A DNA stretch of 49,902 nucleotides from Bacteroidota bacterium (GTDB lineage: Bacteria > Bacteroidota > Bacteroidia > JABEUT01), in assembly GCA_013288345.1 (NCBI GenBank), contig JABDCA010000017.1, forward strand, positions 6,107 to 56,008, read 5' to 3'. The notes under the pieces were generated by a model that did no database searches, was not told where the DNA came from, and worked only from the letters and a program-made list of their open reading frames with translations. Of this stretch, positions 1 through 9,225 are shown piece after piece (the first letter of the stretch is position 1; each line of letters begins with the position of its first letter). The translations under genes and the position numbers were made by a program.

Positions 1-1
1 G

Positions 2-538
2 TATAACCGTATAAACGAATTGCGGAAAGGCTTTGCAAGGGAACACAACGTTATCTCATCACGGATTTTCAGCGATAGAGTTATAGAAAAGATATGCGCG
101 AACCTGCCTTGCGACAGGGAATCGTTGGTTGCTATAAAAGGCGTAAGCGCCAATAAAATAAGGCAGTATGCCGATGAGATCGTAGAAGTTGTAAATACCT
201 ATTGCAAAGAAAATAGCCTTGAAGCAAAGAAGATAGACAAGGCAGATACCGTAAAAGATACACTGCGTTTATTAAAGAGCGGCAAGACCATTGCAGAGAT
301 TGCCAAAGAACGCAACTATGTAGAAAGCACTATTGAAGGGCATTTGGCTAAAGCCATCAGCAACGGACTTATAGAAATTAACGAGGTTATGCCCACCAGC
401 GAAGCACAGCAAATTGCCAATTATTTTGCCGCAGATGGCAATAAAATCTCACTCTCAGTAATCAGAGAACGCGTACCTGCTGAAATATCATGGGGGAAGC
501 TGAGGATGGTATTGGCCTGGTTGCAGAAGGGGGAATGA
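2..538 (+). CDS. C-terminal part of a helicase-type protein with HRDC and HTH_40 domains (5' end outside window)
   Basis: The frame is open to the first base of the window, so the gene starts upstream; a TTG at 20 is only an internal codon. The first ~70 residues (LRKGFAREHNVISSRIFSD...GVSANKIRQYADEI) read as an HRDC nucleic-acid-binding domain, and the next ~95 (DTVKDTLRLLKSGKTIAEIA..STIEGHLAKAI) as the HTH_40 winged-helix-like domain. In Bacteroidota this HRDC plus HTH_40 tail occurs at the end of RecQ helicases and of PIF1-like AAA helicases, so the missing N-terminal part is expected to be an ATP-driven DNA helicase. I cannot tell which of the two from the tail. The stop is TGA at 536-538, followed by 80 bases of AT-rich intergenic DNA. 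Confidence 0.75.
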   Translation, partial: YNRINELRKGFAREHNVISSRIFSDRVIEKICANLPCDRESLVAIKGVSANKIRQYADEIVEVVNTYCKENSLEAKKIDKADTVKDTLRLLKSGKTIAEIAKERNYVESTIEGHLAKAISNGLIEINEVMPTSEAQQIANYFAADGNKISLSVIRERVPAEISWGKLRMVLAWLQKGE

Positions 539-618
539 TAAAACACAATCTCATTTCATGACTTTCAATTCAAAATTTGTATTTTAGCAAAGGCTATTAA
601 CGCTAATTACCATTCAAT

Positions 619-1314
619 TTGAAAAGCTTTATAAAGTCATTAAGCAGTAATCAGGAGTTATTTCTAGTACTAGGAATAGCATTCGGCTATTCGATATACC
701 TGTCAAACTATAGTCTCTATTATCATCTCTTCATTCGCTCAGAATCTACATGGATATACAAAATAAGTACGAAGGGAGTTTTAAGTCTAAGTCTTCGTTG
801 CTTTACCTCTCTGCTTATTGGCTGGTTTGTTCTTAAAAATAGAGACTATAAATTAGGCGACTTTAATCTTCGCTTCTCATGGAGCCAACTTGGATATGGC
901 TTTCTACTTTATTATATAATGGTAATATTTATCCACATAATATTTTCGACTTCTAAATTAATTGCACCATCCTTTTTGAATTTTGCCAATAACCAGGTAA
1001 CACATAAGGAAACAGAAAGCATGTTAAGCATCTTTTTGCTTCTCCTTCTTGGCCCCATTTCAGAAGAAATATTCCTTAACGGATATTTATTTAAACGCCT
1101 CGAACGACTGAAGCCCAAATTTGTCATTCTAATAAGCCTTGCCATAAGGATATCTTATCATACCTACCTAGGTTGGGCTTGCCTCCTTTTCGTTCTTCCA
1201 TTTGGAATTGTTTTAACACTATACTATTCTCGTTATAAAAAACTATGGCCGGTTATTCTGGCACATATTATTAATAATTTCTTTGCTCATTTTTATTATT
1301 ACACTCATCAATGA
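619..1314 (+). CDS. CPBP family (CAAX/Abi) intramembrane protease-like protein
   Basis: A 231-residue polytopic membrane protein. The CPBP signatures are present in the C-terminal half: the di-glutamate motif at E149-E150 (GPISEEIFLNGYLF), a histidine at H181 (ISYH) and the HxxxN motif at H216-N220 (AHIINN). In the family the glutamates and histidines bind metal or water inside the membrane, for CAAX-type cleavage or bacteriocin self-immunity. Oddly, the arginine expected in EExxxR is asparagine (N154), so activity may be altered. The start is a TTG; an in-frame TAA lies at 604-606 and no ATG occurs before residue 101, so TTG 619 is the best choice. The stop codon overlaps the next ATG by four bases (ATGA), which implies translational coupling with the DUF4199 gene. 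Confidence 0.72.
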   Translation: MKSFIKSLSSNQELFLVLGIAFGYSIYLSNYSLYYHLFIRSESTWIYKISTKGVLSLSLRCFTSLLIGWFVLKNRDYKLGDFNLRFSWSQLGYGFLLYYIMVIFIHIIFSTSKLIAPSFLNFANNQVTHKETESMLSIFLLLLLGPISEEIFLNGYLFKRLERLKPKFVILISLAIRISYHTYLGWACLLFVLPFGIVLTLYYSRYKKLWPVILAHIINNFFAHFYYYTHQ

Positions 1315-1853
1315 CAGTGACTACTTCATATATAGAATCGCTTAAAAGTAAATTGCCTTACTACACTATACCATCAGTTAAGACGGGGCTGGTTGGAGGT
1401 GCATTGCTTTGTATATTTGATGCCAAAATAAGGACTGTAATACTCCCATTATTTGGCCTTTCTATGCCTTCTAATGATGCCAATATTCGCATTTTGTATT
1501 ACGATACTTACAATTACTCAACCGTCTTATTTCATTTTTTATTTTTTACAGGTGCAATATTTTACGGCATAAGAGGAGCCAAAAGAATTATGCCTGGTTC
1601 ATTTTTAAATTTCAAACAGGCCTTTAAGGCAGGTTCTATCGCCGCATTAGTAGCCCTTGGTGTATTTGAATTCAACACGATATTATATTCCATCACCGGA
1701 AACCAGATCTTCAACATTAGTAACAACTTAGTTACAATATTTGGTTATGTGATTACTGGGGCTATTTGCTCCTTAATATTTGGGGCTATATTCAAATCAA
1801 AGCCGGTGTCAGAGGTCATTAATATCCCAAAACAGTATAAATCTCCTGAATAG
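1311..1853 (+). CDS. DUF4199-like membrane protein
   Basis: A 180-residue protein with about four hydrophobic segments (roughly residues 24-48, 68-85, 107-125 and 140-162). The pattern FLNFKQAFKAGSIAALVALGVF after the second segment resembles the hallmark of DUF4199, a membrane protein family of unknown role that is common in Bacteroidota. The match is by eye and moderate. The ATG overlaps the stop of the upstream CPBP gene (ATGA), so the two are very likely one transcript and perhaps one functional unit at the inner membrane. No catalytic residues can be pointed out. Confidence 0.6.
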   Translation: MTVTTSYIESLKSKLPYYTIPSVKTGLVGGALLCIFDAKIRTVILPLFGLSMPSNDANIRILYYDTYNYSTVLFHFLFFTGAIFYGIRGAKRIMPGSFLNFKQAFKAGSIAALVALGVFEFNTILYSITGNQIFNISNNLVTIFGYVITGAICSLIFGAIFKSKPVSEVINIPKQYKSPE

Positions 1854-1887
1854 GTATCATATAGAACTATACTTATTTTATAGTATT

Positions 1888-2196
1888 CTACACCTTCATC
1901 TTATCTACAAAGGTCAGGCTAAGCATAACGCTCATGCAAATAATACCAATAAATAATAGAAGCATGGAGAGTTTGTTTTGGGAAGTGGTTTTGCTGAACC
2001 TTAAAAGCAAATAGCCAACCAGCAAATTAAACATAGCCCATAATACATTTATAACTGGAGAAGAAAGCCCTTTGCCGGGTGGGTTTGCAAATGGAGTAGG
2101 AAACGCATTGCCTGAAACGCCGTTAATAAAGTGTGGTACAAAGTTTGCTAAAAACATGCCTGCCCAAAAAGCGCAGAAATAATGATACCATTTCAT
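1888..2196 (-). CDS. Small three-segment membrane protein, conserved hypothetical
   Basis: A 102-residue protein starting with ATG (MKWYHYFCAFWAGMFLANF). It has three hydrophobic stretches, about residues 5-22, 47-65 and 76-95. The soluble stretch between the first two, PFANPPGKGLSSPVINVLW, is rich in Pro/Gly and looks strongly constrained; I recall similar small proteins across Bacteroidota but know no assigned function. The gene is convergent to the DUF4199 gene, with 34 bases between the stops. It is preceded on its own strand by the 2244-2390 repeat region. Confidence 0.6.
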   Translation of the reverse strand: MKWYHYFCAFWAGMFLANFVPHFINGVSGNAFPTPFANPPGKGLSSPVINVLWAMFNLLVGYLLLRFSKTTSQNKLSMLLLFIGIICMSVMLSLTFVDKMKV

Positions 2197-2243
2197 AGTG
2201 TGGGGATTTTAATTATTACCGAATATAAGAAAAAAATAAAACA

Positions 2244-2390
2244 TAAACGCAGAGAGCACAGAGAAGGCACAGAGGGCCGCAGAGAAAAACATTACCATTA
2301 AATCTCTGCGAACCTCTGCGGTAAAAATCCTCCCCCTGCCCCCTCCAGCGGGGGACATAGTTTGCGTCTTAGTGCCTTTGCGGTAAAACC
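2244..2390. repeat. Dispersed intergenic repeat-like segment with CGCAGAG / TCTCTGCG arms
   Basis: This non-coding stretch contains CGCAGAG-type words on the left (2248-2284), reverse-complement words TCTCTGCG and CCTCTGCGG on the right (2303-2321), a GC-rich TCCCCC...GGGGGA hairpin at 2331-2355, and a TTTGCGTCTTAGTGCCTTTGCGG tail. Such CGCAGAG/CTCTGCG elements are a familiar class of dispersed intergenic repeats in Bacteroidota genomes (my recollection). Only one copy is visible here. It sits in the 255-base gap between the small membrane protein gene and dnaX. Confidence 0.5.
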
Positions 2391-2426
2391 TAGTTCTTAA
2401 TTCATACCTTTTACACCATTTTATTA

Positions 2427-2434
2427 TATATTTG
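2427..2434 (+). promoter_or_regulatory. Candidate -7 box (TATATTTG) for dnaX
   Basis: TATATTTG matches the Bacteroidota -7 consensus TAnnTTTG and lies 17 bases before the dnaX ATG. I see no good TTTG -33 box at the expected distance. Confidence 0.4.
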
Positions 2435-2451
2435 AAGTTTAACATTATTCC

Positions 2452-4194
2452 ATGGAAGATTTTGTAGTATCGGCCCGTAAATACCGCCCTTCGACCTTTA
2501 AAAGCGTAATAGGCCAAAAGGCCATTGTAAATACATTAAAAAATGCCATTTCCGACCATCACCTGGCTCAAACTTTTTTGTTCTGCGGCCAACGTGGTGT
2601 AGGTAAAACAAGCTGTGCCCGTATCCTTGCAAAAACCATTAACTGTTCTAATCTTTCACCTGAAGTAGAGGCATGTAACCAGTGCGAATCGTGTGTAAGT
2701 TTTAACGATGGCCGTTCTATGAACGTGCATGAGTTAGATGCCGCTTCGAACAATTCAGTTGACGATATACGCGGACTTATTGAGCAGGTACGCTTTGCTC
2801 CGCAACTTGGCAAGTACAAAGTATATATCATCGATGAGGTTCACATGCTATCGCAGGCTGCTTTTAATGCCTTCCTTAAAACATTAGAGGAACCACCTGC
2901 ACATGCTATTTTTATATTAGCCACAACCGAAAAGCATAAGATAATCCCTACCATACTTTCACGTTGCCAGATATTCGATTTTAAGCGCATACAACTGAAA
3001 GATGTAGCAGAACATTTGGCCTACATAGCTACCCAGGAAGGCGTAGATGCTGCTCCTGAAGCCCTGCATATTATAGCAGAAAAGGGCGATGGCTCTATGC
3101 GCGATTCACTATCTATCTTCGACCAGATGGTGAGTTTTGCAGGCAAGGACCTTACATACAAAAAGGTAATTGATAACCTGAACATACTCGATTACGATTA
3201 CTATTTTAAAGTAACCGATTCTATATTACAAACCGACATTCCGGCTGCTTTATTGCTGTTCGATGAGATTTTGAACAATGGTTTCGACGGGCACTTATTT
3301 ATCAGTGGCCTGGGTGAACACTTCCGTAACCTGATAGTAGCACGTAACCCTGCTACAGCAGTATTACTTGAAAAAGGCGGACAACTACAAGAGAAATATG
3401 TTGCACAGGCAGCACAGTACCCCGATAGCCTTTTATTTAATGGCTTAAGTATATTGAACCAAAGCGATGTAAGCTATAAAATGGCAGTCAACCAGCGTTT
3501 GCTGGTTGAACTTACGTTAATGAAATTGTGCAACCTTGCTGTTGTTAAAGCTGCTGCTCCGGCTGCACCTCAAGCAACTGCACCTCCTATAACAAAACAG
3601 GCCGCACCTGCACCGAGTGCCCCGCCAGTTGCACCGAAGGTAACACCCGCGGCAACAGTAGCGCCTAAAGTAGCAGAGCCAAAACAAGAATACAAACCTG
3701 AACCTACTCCCCCACCTGCCGCAGTGGCACCCGCTAAAAAGGTTAGTATGCCATCGATAACTAAAATGCTGGGCGATACACCTAAACAACAAGCCGAAAA
3801 AGCAGCAGAAAAACAGGAAGAAGGTCAGCCGTTTACGGATGAGGACGTGCAAAAGGTATGGGCTGAATACATAGAACTTAACAAAACAAAAAAGATAAGC
3901 CTCTGTAGTGTATTGGGGCAGGTAGTTCCAAAAAAATCGACAGAAAAAGAATCGCTTATTGAAGTGGTAGTGCCCAGTTCGGTTCAGCAGCAATCTATTG
4001 AAGAGGACCGCCAGAACCTGCTCGACTTTTTAAGGAGGAATTTAAAGCACCCGCAATTGCAGTTCGTTATAAACATATCGAAAACAGAAACACAGCGCAA
4101 GCCATACACACAAGCTGAAAAATTTATGGCTATGAAAGAAAAGAACCCTGTAGTTGAAAAGCTAAAGGATCAGCTTGACCTTGGTATTGATTGA
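2452..4194 (+). CDS. dnaX: DNA polymerase III subunit gamma/tau
   Basis: A 580-residue clamp-loader ATPase that loads the sliding clamp and links polymerases at the replication fork. Visible features: Walker A GQRGVGKTS at 46-54; zinc-binding cysteines C65, C75, C78 and C81 (CNQCESC); Walker B DEVH at 128-131; and the sensor/arginine-finger motif LSRCQIFDF. A Pro/Ala/Lys-rich linker runs from about 368 to 445, and a C-terminal polymerase-binding-like domain from about 455 to the end. The ATG at 2452 gives the family's usual start (VSARKYRPSTF). An A-AAA-AAG heptamer lies in the slippery frame at 3888-3894 (see findings), so a shorter gamma-like product is possible. Confidence 0.96.
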   Translation: MEDFVVSARKYRPSTFKSVIGQKAIVNTLKNAISDHHLAQTFLFCGQRGVGKTSCARILAKTINCSNLSPEVEACNQCESCVSFNDGRSMNVHELDAASNNSVDDIRGLIEQVRFAPQLGKYKVYIIDEVHMLSQAAFNAFLKTLEEPPAHAIFILATTEKHKIIPTILSRCQIFDFKRIQLKDVAEHLAYIATQEGVDAAPEALHIIAEKGDGSMRDSLSIFDQMVSFAGKDLTYKKVIDNLNILDYDYYFKVTDSILQTDIPAALLLFDEILNNGFDGHLFISGLGEHFRNLIVARNPATAVLLEKGGQLQEKYVAQAAQYPDSLLFNGLSILNQSDVSYKMAVNQRLLVELTLMKLCNLAVVKAAAPAAPQATAPPITKQAAPAPSAPPVAPKVTPAATVAPKVAEPKQEYKPEPTPPPAAVAPAKKVSMPSITKMLGDTPKQQAEKAAEKQEEGQPFTDEDVQKVWAEYIELNKTKKISLCSVLGQVVPKKSTEKESLIEVVVPSSVQQQSIEEDRQNLLDFLRRNLKHPQLQFVINISKTETQRKPYTQAEKFMAMKEKNPVVEKLKDQLDLGID

Positions 4195-4227
4195 TATGTA
4201 CCTTTTAATTCGTTTAATTTATTCTGT

Positions 4228-7146
4228 ATGAAAAAGAGTTTACGCCATTTATTATTTTGTCTTTTTGCTTTCTACTCCCTGGCTTGTTATGCAGGTGGCG
4301 ATAAACAATACAAATACGATACTGTTCCCAATGACCCACTGCATGGTCGCATTTATCACCTTGATAATGGACTGACTGTTTTTATTACCGTAAATAAAGC
4401 GGAGCCACGTATACAAACCTATATTGCTACTAAAGCAGGCAGCAAGTTCGACCCGAGTGATGCAACAGGCCTTGCCCACTACCTTGAGCATATGCTGTTT
4501 AAAGGAACCGATAAATTCGGTACCCAGAATTACCTTAAAGAAAAACCTGAACTCGATAAAATAGAAAATCTCTATGAAGTTTACCGCCACACCACCGACC
4601 CCGAGGCCAGAAAGAAGATATACCACCAGATAGACAGCGTTTCGTATGTGGCATCGGGTTATGCCATTGCCAACGAGTACGACAAGCTGATGAGTTCTAT
4701 CGGTTCACGCGGAACAAATGCTTTTACATCCGTTGAGCAAACCGTTTTTCAGGAAGATATACCTGCCAATGAATTAACTCCTTGGCTCATCATAGAATCT
4801 GAGCGTTTCAGGAATCCGGTGATGAGGCTTTTCCATACCGAATTAGAAGCAGTGTATGAAGAAAAGAACCGCAACCTGGATGATGATAACGAGAAGACCG
4901 AAGAAGCAATGTTATCGGGGCTTTTTCAAAAACACCCATACGGAACTCAAACTACCATTGGTACCATTCATGATCTGAAAAATCCTTCGTTAAAAAAAAT
5001 AATGGAGTACTATCATACCTATTATGTTCCCAACAATATGGTAATGGCGCTAAGCGGAGATGTAAACCCTGATGAGGCCATAAAAGAAATTGACAAGTAT
5101 TTTTCCGAATTAGTTTCAAAGCCTGTTCCAACATTTAACCCTCCTGTCGAGGCTCCTATTACCGCTCCTATTTACAAAACAGTCTATGGCCCTAATGCTG
5201 CAACCGTTACCATTGGTTACCGCTTTGCAGGCGCAGGCAGCCACGATGCCGACATGCTCGACCTTATTCAAATGTTGTTAAGCAATGGCCAGGCAGGCCT
5301 GTTCGACCTTGACCTTATACAACAGGAAAAAGTACTGAATGCTGCGGTGAATAACAACATAATGAAGGATTACGCAGAGCAGGAATTCCAGGCTTACCCG
5401 AAAGAAGGCCAATCGTTGGAAGCTGCTAGAGATGCCGTGTTAACTGAACTAGACAAATTAAAAAAAGGGGACTTCCCTGACTGGCTGATTGAGGCCTCTG
5501 TAAACAACTTAAAGTTACAACAGATACAGCAGTTCCGCGATAATAATGTTCGGGCGCTGTCTTTTATTATTTCATTTACTACAGGAGAAAACTGGGGCGA
5601 TTTTGTGGGCGAAATAAACCGCATGAGCAAATTCACAAAAAAAGATGTAATGGATTTTGTAAGCAACCACTATACCAATAACTACGTGGTGGTTTATAAA
5701 AAAGTCGGTATTGATACTACTGTTGAAAAAGTGCAGAAACCAATTATTACTCCGGTACAGACAAACCCAAACGCGTCGTCAATGTTCTTGCACCAAATAG
5801 AAAAAGAACAGGTTGCGCCTGTATCTCCTGCTTTTATTGATTACAAAAAAGACATAAACACCTTTACAGTTAAGAACCAATTGCCGGTTTATTATGTAAA
5901 AGATAATGAGGATAGCACCTTCAACCTCTATTACATATTCGATATGGGCAGCAAGAACAGTAAATTATTGCAACCTGCCATAAGCTACCTTAAGTATGCA
6001 GGCACATCGAAAATGAAAGCAGAACAGGTGCAACAGGAATTTTATAAAATGGCTTGTTCCTATACAACCTTTTGTGATAAGGACAGGCTATACCTTAACC
6101 TTACAGGGCTCACCCGCAACTTTACCCCTGCCCTGCAACTCTTCGAAAGCCTTATATCGGATGCACAACCCGATACCCTTGCTTTGCAAAAACTGGTTGA
6201 CGTTACCCTAAAACAACGTGAGGACAGCAAAACAGATAAGAACACTATTCTGTTTAGCGCCATGTATAGTTATGGTATTTACGGGCACCACTCGCCATTT
6301 GCAAATACACTCAGCAACGATGAGCTTATGCATTTGAAGCCAACAGAGCTTACCGATATATTGCACAAAATTTGCAGTTACAATCATCATGTATTGTATT
6401 ACGGTTCGCAACCCGAAAAAGAATTAGCAAGCACCCTTGAGCGGTTCCATAAAATGCCTGCTAAGTTTGAAGATGCACCTAAGGGTGATCATTTCGAAGA
6501 ACTTGCTTGCAGCAACCAGGTTTATGTGGTCGACCACGATATGAAGCAAACTGAAATAATAATTCTGGAAAGAGGCAGTGCGCACTATATGCCCGGCATG
6601 AATCCGGTAATATCGTTATACAACGAATATTTTGGTGGTTCTATGGCTTCTATAACTTTTCAATCGTTGCGGGAATCAAAGGCACTGGCGTACTCTACCT
6701 TTTGCCGATATAATGTCCCTGCCGATAGCACCCAGCATTATTACAACCTTGCCTATATTGGTTCGCAAGCAGATAAGCTTGGCCTTGCAGTGGATGGCAT
6801 GACGGAGTTATTGAACGATAGCATCCCTGAGTTTCAGCAACTTTGGGCCACATCCAAAGATGCAGTAATGAAAGGCATAGCCTCCACCCGTATTATCCGT
6901 GAAGGCATATTATTCAACTACGAAAATGCCCGAAGGCTGGGTATTGATTATGATACAAGAAAATTAGTGTATGATAAGCTCCCAAATCTTACCTTTGGCG
7001 AAGTTGAAAACTTCCATAAAGGGAATATTGCGAACCAGCCACACACTATACTTGTAATGGGAAATAAAAAAGACATAGACCTGAAGGCACTCGAGAAATA
7101 TGGCAAAATAACCTTCCTGACTATGCAGGATATTTTTGGATATTAA
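4228..7146 (+). CDS. Periplasmic M16 family zinc metallopeptidase (insulinase/pitrilysin type)
   Basis: A 972-residue protein with a Sec signal peptide (about 1-22, ending ACYAGG) and the inverted zinc motif HxxEH at H84-H88 (HYLEH). The distal zinc ligand is expected in the AVYEEKNRNLDDD stretch some 75 residues later. The length fits two tandem M16 units: an active N-terminal one and a C-terminal one lacking HxxEH (around 545-970, with ESKALAYSTF and similar substrate-chamber motifs). It should degrade peptides or proteins in the periplasm. The gene lies 33 bases after dnaX and 23 bases before icd, all on the same strand, so co-transcription is possible, though functionally unrelated. Confidence 0.88.
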   Translation: MKKSLRHLLFCLFAFYSLACYAGGDKQYKYDTVPNDPLHGRIYHLDNGLTVFITVNKAEPRIQTYIATKAGSKFDPSDATGLAHYLEHMLFKGTDKFGTQNYLKEKPELDKIENLYEVYRHTTDPEARKKIYHQIDSVSYVASGYAIANEYDKLMSSIGSRGTNAFTSVEQTVFQEDIPANELTPWLIIESERFRNPVMRLFHTELEAVYEEKNRNLDDDNEKTEEAMLSGLFQKHPYGTQTTIGTIHDLKNPSLKKIMEYYHTYYVPNNMVMALSGDVNPDEAIKEIDKYFSELVSKPVPTFNPPVEAPITAPIYKTVYGPNAATVTIGYRFAGAGSHDADMLDLIQMLLSNGQAGLFDLDLIQQEKVLNAAVNNNIMKDYAEQEFQAYPKEGQSLEAARDAVLTELDKLKKGDFPDWLIEASVNNLKLQQIQQFRDNNVRALSFIISFTTGENWGDFVGEINRMSKFTKKDVMDFVSNHYTNNYVVVYKKVGIDTTVEKVQKPIITPVQTNPNASSMFLHQIEKEQVAPVSPAFIDYKKDINTFTVKNQLPVYYVKDNEDSTFNLYYIFDMGSKNSKLLQPAISYLKYAGTSKMKAEQVQQEFYKMACSYTTFCDKDRLYLNLTGLTRNFTPALQLFESLISDAQPDTLALQKLVDVTLKQREDSKTDKNTILFSAMYSYGIYGHHSPFANTLSNDELMHLKPTELTDILHKICSYNHHVLYYGSQPEKELASTLERFHKMPAKFEDAPKGDHFEELACSNQVYVVDHDMKQTEIIILERGSAHYMPGMNPVISLYNEYFGGSMASITFQSLRESKALAYSTFCRYNVPADSTQHYYNLAYIGSQADKLGLAVDGMTELLNDSIPEFQQLWATSKDAVMKGIASTRIIREGILFNYENARRLGIDYDTRKLVYDKLPNLTFGEVENFHKGNIANQPHTILVMGNKKDIDLKALEKYGKITFLTMQDIFGY

Positions 7147-7169
7147 AAACAACACAAATTATATAAGCT

Positions 7170-8513
7170 ATGAACGGAGAAAAGATCACACTAACAAACG
7201 GAGTACTAAATGTACCTAACAATCCTATTATTCCTTTTATTGAAGGCGATGGCACCGGACCCGATATCTGGCGCGCTTCGGTACGTGTACTTGATGCAGC
7301 GGTAAAGAATGCCTACAACGGCAAACGCCAGATTGCATGGATGGAAGTGCTTGCAGGCGAAAAAGCTTTTAACAAAACAGGCAACTGGTTACCCGATGAA
7401 ACCGTTGAAGCCTTTAAAGAATATATTGTGGGTATCAAGGGCCCTCTTACTACCCCTGTGGGTGGTGGCATTCGTTCGCTGAATGTGGCACTTCGCCAGC
7501 TTTTAGACCTGTATGTTTGTTTACGCCCTGTACGTTGGTTCACCGGAGTTCCTTCTCCTGTTAAAAACCCGGGAGGAGTGGACATGGTTATTTTTCGTGA
7601 AAACACCGAAGATATTTATGCCGGTATTGAATTTGCTCCGGGCACACCTGAAGCACAAAAGGTGCTTGACTTTATTGCTAAAGAATTTCCTAAAGACTTC
7701 GCAAAGATACGTTTCGGAACAGCTGCAAAAAATGCTGCATGGTATAAAGAAGCAGGAGTTGATAGGCCATCGGATGTATTGGTTGGCTTGGGCATTAAGC
7801 CTGTTAGCCGTGCCGGAAGCACACGCTTAATATATGCTGCTATAGAATATGCAATTAAGCATGGAAAGAAATCTGTTACTCTTGTTCACAAGGGTAATAT
7901 TATGAAATATACCGAAGGCGCTTTCCGCGATTGGGGCTATGCTATTGCAGAAGGGCCAATTGGCGCTAAGCTATACACCTGGATGCAATGGGAAAAGACC
8001 AAGAAAGAAAAAGGTGAAGAAGCTGCTAATGCAGAACAAAAAGCTGCACTTGCTTCAGGTAAAATCTTAATCAAGGATTCGATAGCTGATATTACCTTAC
8101 AACAGGTACTTACCCGTCCTGAAGATTTTGATGTAATAGCAACATTGAACCTGAACGGCGACTACTTATCTGACGCACTTGCTGCACAAGTTGGTGGTAT
8201 TGGCATTGCTCCTGGCGCTAACATCAATTACCTTACAGGCCACGCTATATTTGAAGCCACACACGGTACTGCGCCTAAGTACGCCGACCTGGATAAAGTT
8301 AATCCGGGTTCAGTAATACTTTCAGGAGCTATGATGCTGGAACATCTTGGATGGCAGGAAGCTGCTGACCTGGTTTACAGTGGCCTTGAAAGAGCCATTG
8401 CCGACAAACGTGTTACTTACGATTTCGAAAGGCAAATGACAGGAGCTACACTTCTTAAGTGTTCTGAATTTGGCAATGAGATCATTAAGAATATGTCTTT
8501 GGTGAAGGCGTAA
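7170..8513 (+). CDS. icd: NADP-dependent isocitrate dehydrogenase
   Basis: A 447-residue TCA-cycle enzyme that converts isocitrate to 2-oxoglutarate with CO2 and NADPH. The substrate motif [13 protein letters not shown] (with the serine that is phosphorylated in E. coli), the RPVRWFTG and [15 protein letters not shown] blocks, the metal-site aspartates ([14 protein letters not shown]) and the coenzyme motif HGTAPKYAD are all present. The Lys-Tyr after HGTAP is the NADP-specifying pair. It is somewhat longer than the 416-residue E. coli enzyme, partly because of a Lys/Ala-rich segment near residues 270-290 ([18 protein letters not shown]). The gene is followed by a clear hairpin terminator. 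Confidence 0.95.
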   Translation: MNGEKITLTNGVLNVPNNPIIPFIEGDGTGPDIWRASVRVLDAAVKNAYNGKRQIAWMEVLAGEKAFNKTGNWLPDETVEAFKEYIVGIKGPLTTPVGGGIRSLNVALRQLLDLYVCLRPVRWFTGVPSPVKNPGGVDMVIFRENTEDIYAGIEFAPGTPEAQKVLDFIAKEFPKDFAKIRFGTAAKNAAWYKEAGVDRPSDVLVGLGIKPVSRAGSTRLIYAAIEYAIKHGKKSVTLVHKGNIMKYTEGAFRDWGYAIAEGPIGAKLYTWMQWEKTKKEKGEEAANAEQKAALASGKILIKDSIADITLQQVLTRPEDFDVIATLNLNGDYLSDALAAQVGGIGIAPGANINYLTGHAIFEATHGTAPKYADLDKVNPGSVILSGAMMLEHLGWQEAADLVYSGLERAIADKRVTYDFERQMTGATLLKCSEFGNEIIKNMSLVKA

Positions 8514-8553
8514 AAAGCCCGACCTAACCCTAATTAAAGAGGGAAAACAATAC

Positions 8554-8580
8554 AAGCCTCAGTGAAAGCTGGGGCTTTTT
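8554..8580 (+). terminator. Intrinsic terminator after icd
   Basis: AAGCCTCAG (8554-8562) pairs with CTGGGGCTT (8569-8577) through nine pairs, one of them T-G, around a six-base loop, followed by a T run. Its left arm overlaps the stop codon (8559-8561) of the convergent minus-strand gene. Confidence 0.8.
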
Positions 8581-9161
8581 GTATTTGTCGTGTATCCCAT
8601 CTGTATACCTTTACTTATCACTATTTCATTACTCCAGATAATCTTATTCTTATATTCCGGCGAACGAAAATCTGAAATATTATAAAACCCTATTTTAAAA
8701 ACTAACCCAATCAATTTCTCTCTTTCTTTCTCATCAATATTACCTGCCTCTATAAAAGGATCATCTTTATATTTTTTTCCATCTATCGTATCTTTCCTCG
8801 ACAATGTGAGAAAAATTGCATGCACATCACTGTCGTGTGGCCGTATTATTACGATACTAGGGTTCTGGTTACTACTCCCTTGTGCAATATGCAAATTTTC
8901 ACTATTTGTAATAAACGCAGATTGCCAATTATAGATCGTTCTATAACTAACTGTATCATTATTAGGATTCTCAATGTTGACTATTACTTTTAAGGAATAT
9001 ACACTGTCATTTTTTGTATAGGTCTTTACCCAACAAAAAGGTCTTGCTCTTAGAATTATCGGCTTATTTACCCTTGAATTATATTCCGAAAAGGAAACAA
9101 GTAAAATAACAACAATGAATAATAGTATTAGCGAATAACGTGAATGGGTTTTGAATTTCAT
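8559..9161 (-). CDS. Membrane-anchored protein of unknown function
   Basis: A 200-residue protein with one N-terminal hydrophobic segment (about 10-28), preceded by basic residues, so it is either anchored in the inner membrane or exported. The remainder looks like a small beta-rich extracytoplasmic domain (VYSLKVIVNIENPNNDTVSY and similar), but I do not recognise the family. It is convergent with icd and ends inside the icd terminator. Its ATG is 64 bases from the stop of the SBP lipoprotein gene upstream on the same strand. No cysteines suggest a metal site. The coding call rests on the intact frame, ATG start and plausible export signal. Confidence 0.6.
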   Translation of the reverse strand: MKFKTHSRYSLILLFIVVILLVSFSEYNSRVNKPIILRARPFCWVKTYTKNDSVYSLKVIVNIENPNNDTVSYRTIYNWQSAFITNSENLHIAQGSSNQNPSIVIIRPHDSDVHAIFLTLSRKDTIDGKKYKDDPFIEAGNIDEKEREKLIGLVFKIGFYNISDFRSPEYKNKIIWSNEIVISKGIQMGYTTNTKSPSFH

Positions 9162-9225
9162 TATATAAAGGTATGAAATGCTATTTGTATTTCAAAGTTT
9201 CCCTATCGGGGAGGTTGAATGGGCC

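Noticed and set aside
2209..2517. A 102-codon minus-strand frame over the repeat and the start of dnaX
   Set aside because: It runs through the dispersed repeat and into dnaX antisense, has a composition typical of a shadow frame, and no recognisable domain.
3517..3993. A 158-codon minus-strand Cys/Phe/Arg-rich frame opposite dnaX
   Set aside because: It mirrors the Ala/Pro/Lys-rich dnaX linker; the odd composition is the expected antisense shadow.
7513..7830. A 105-codon plus-strand frame inside icd
   Set aside because: It lies wholly within the well-supported icd gene in another frame and has no family features.
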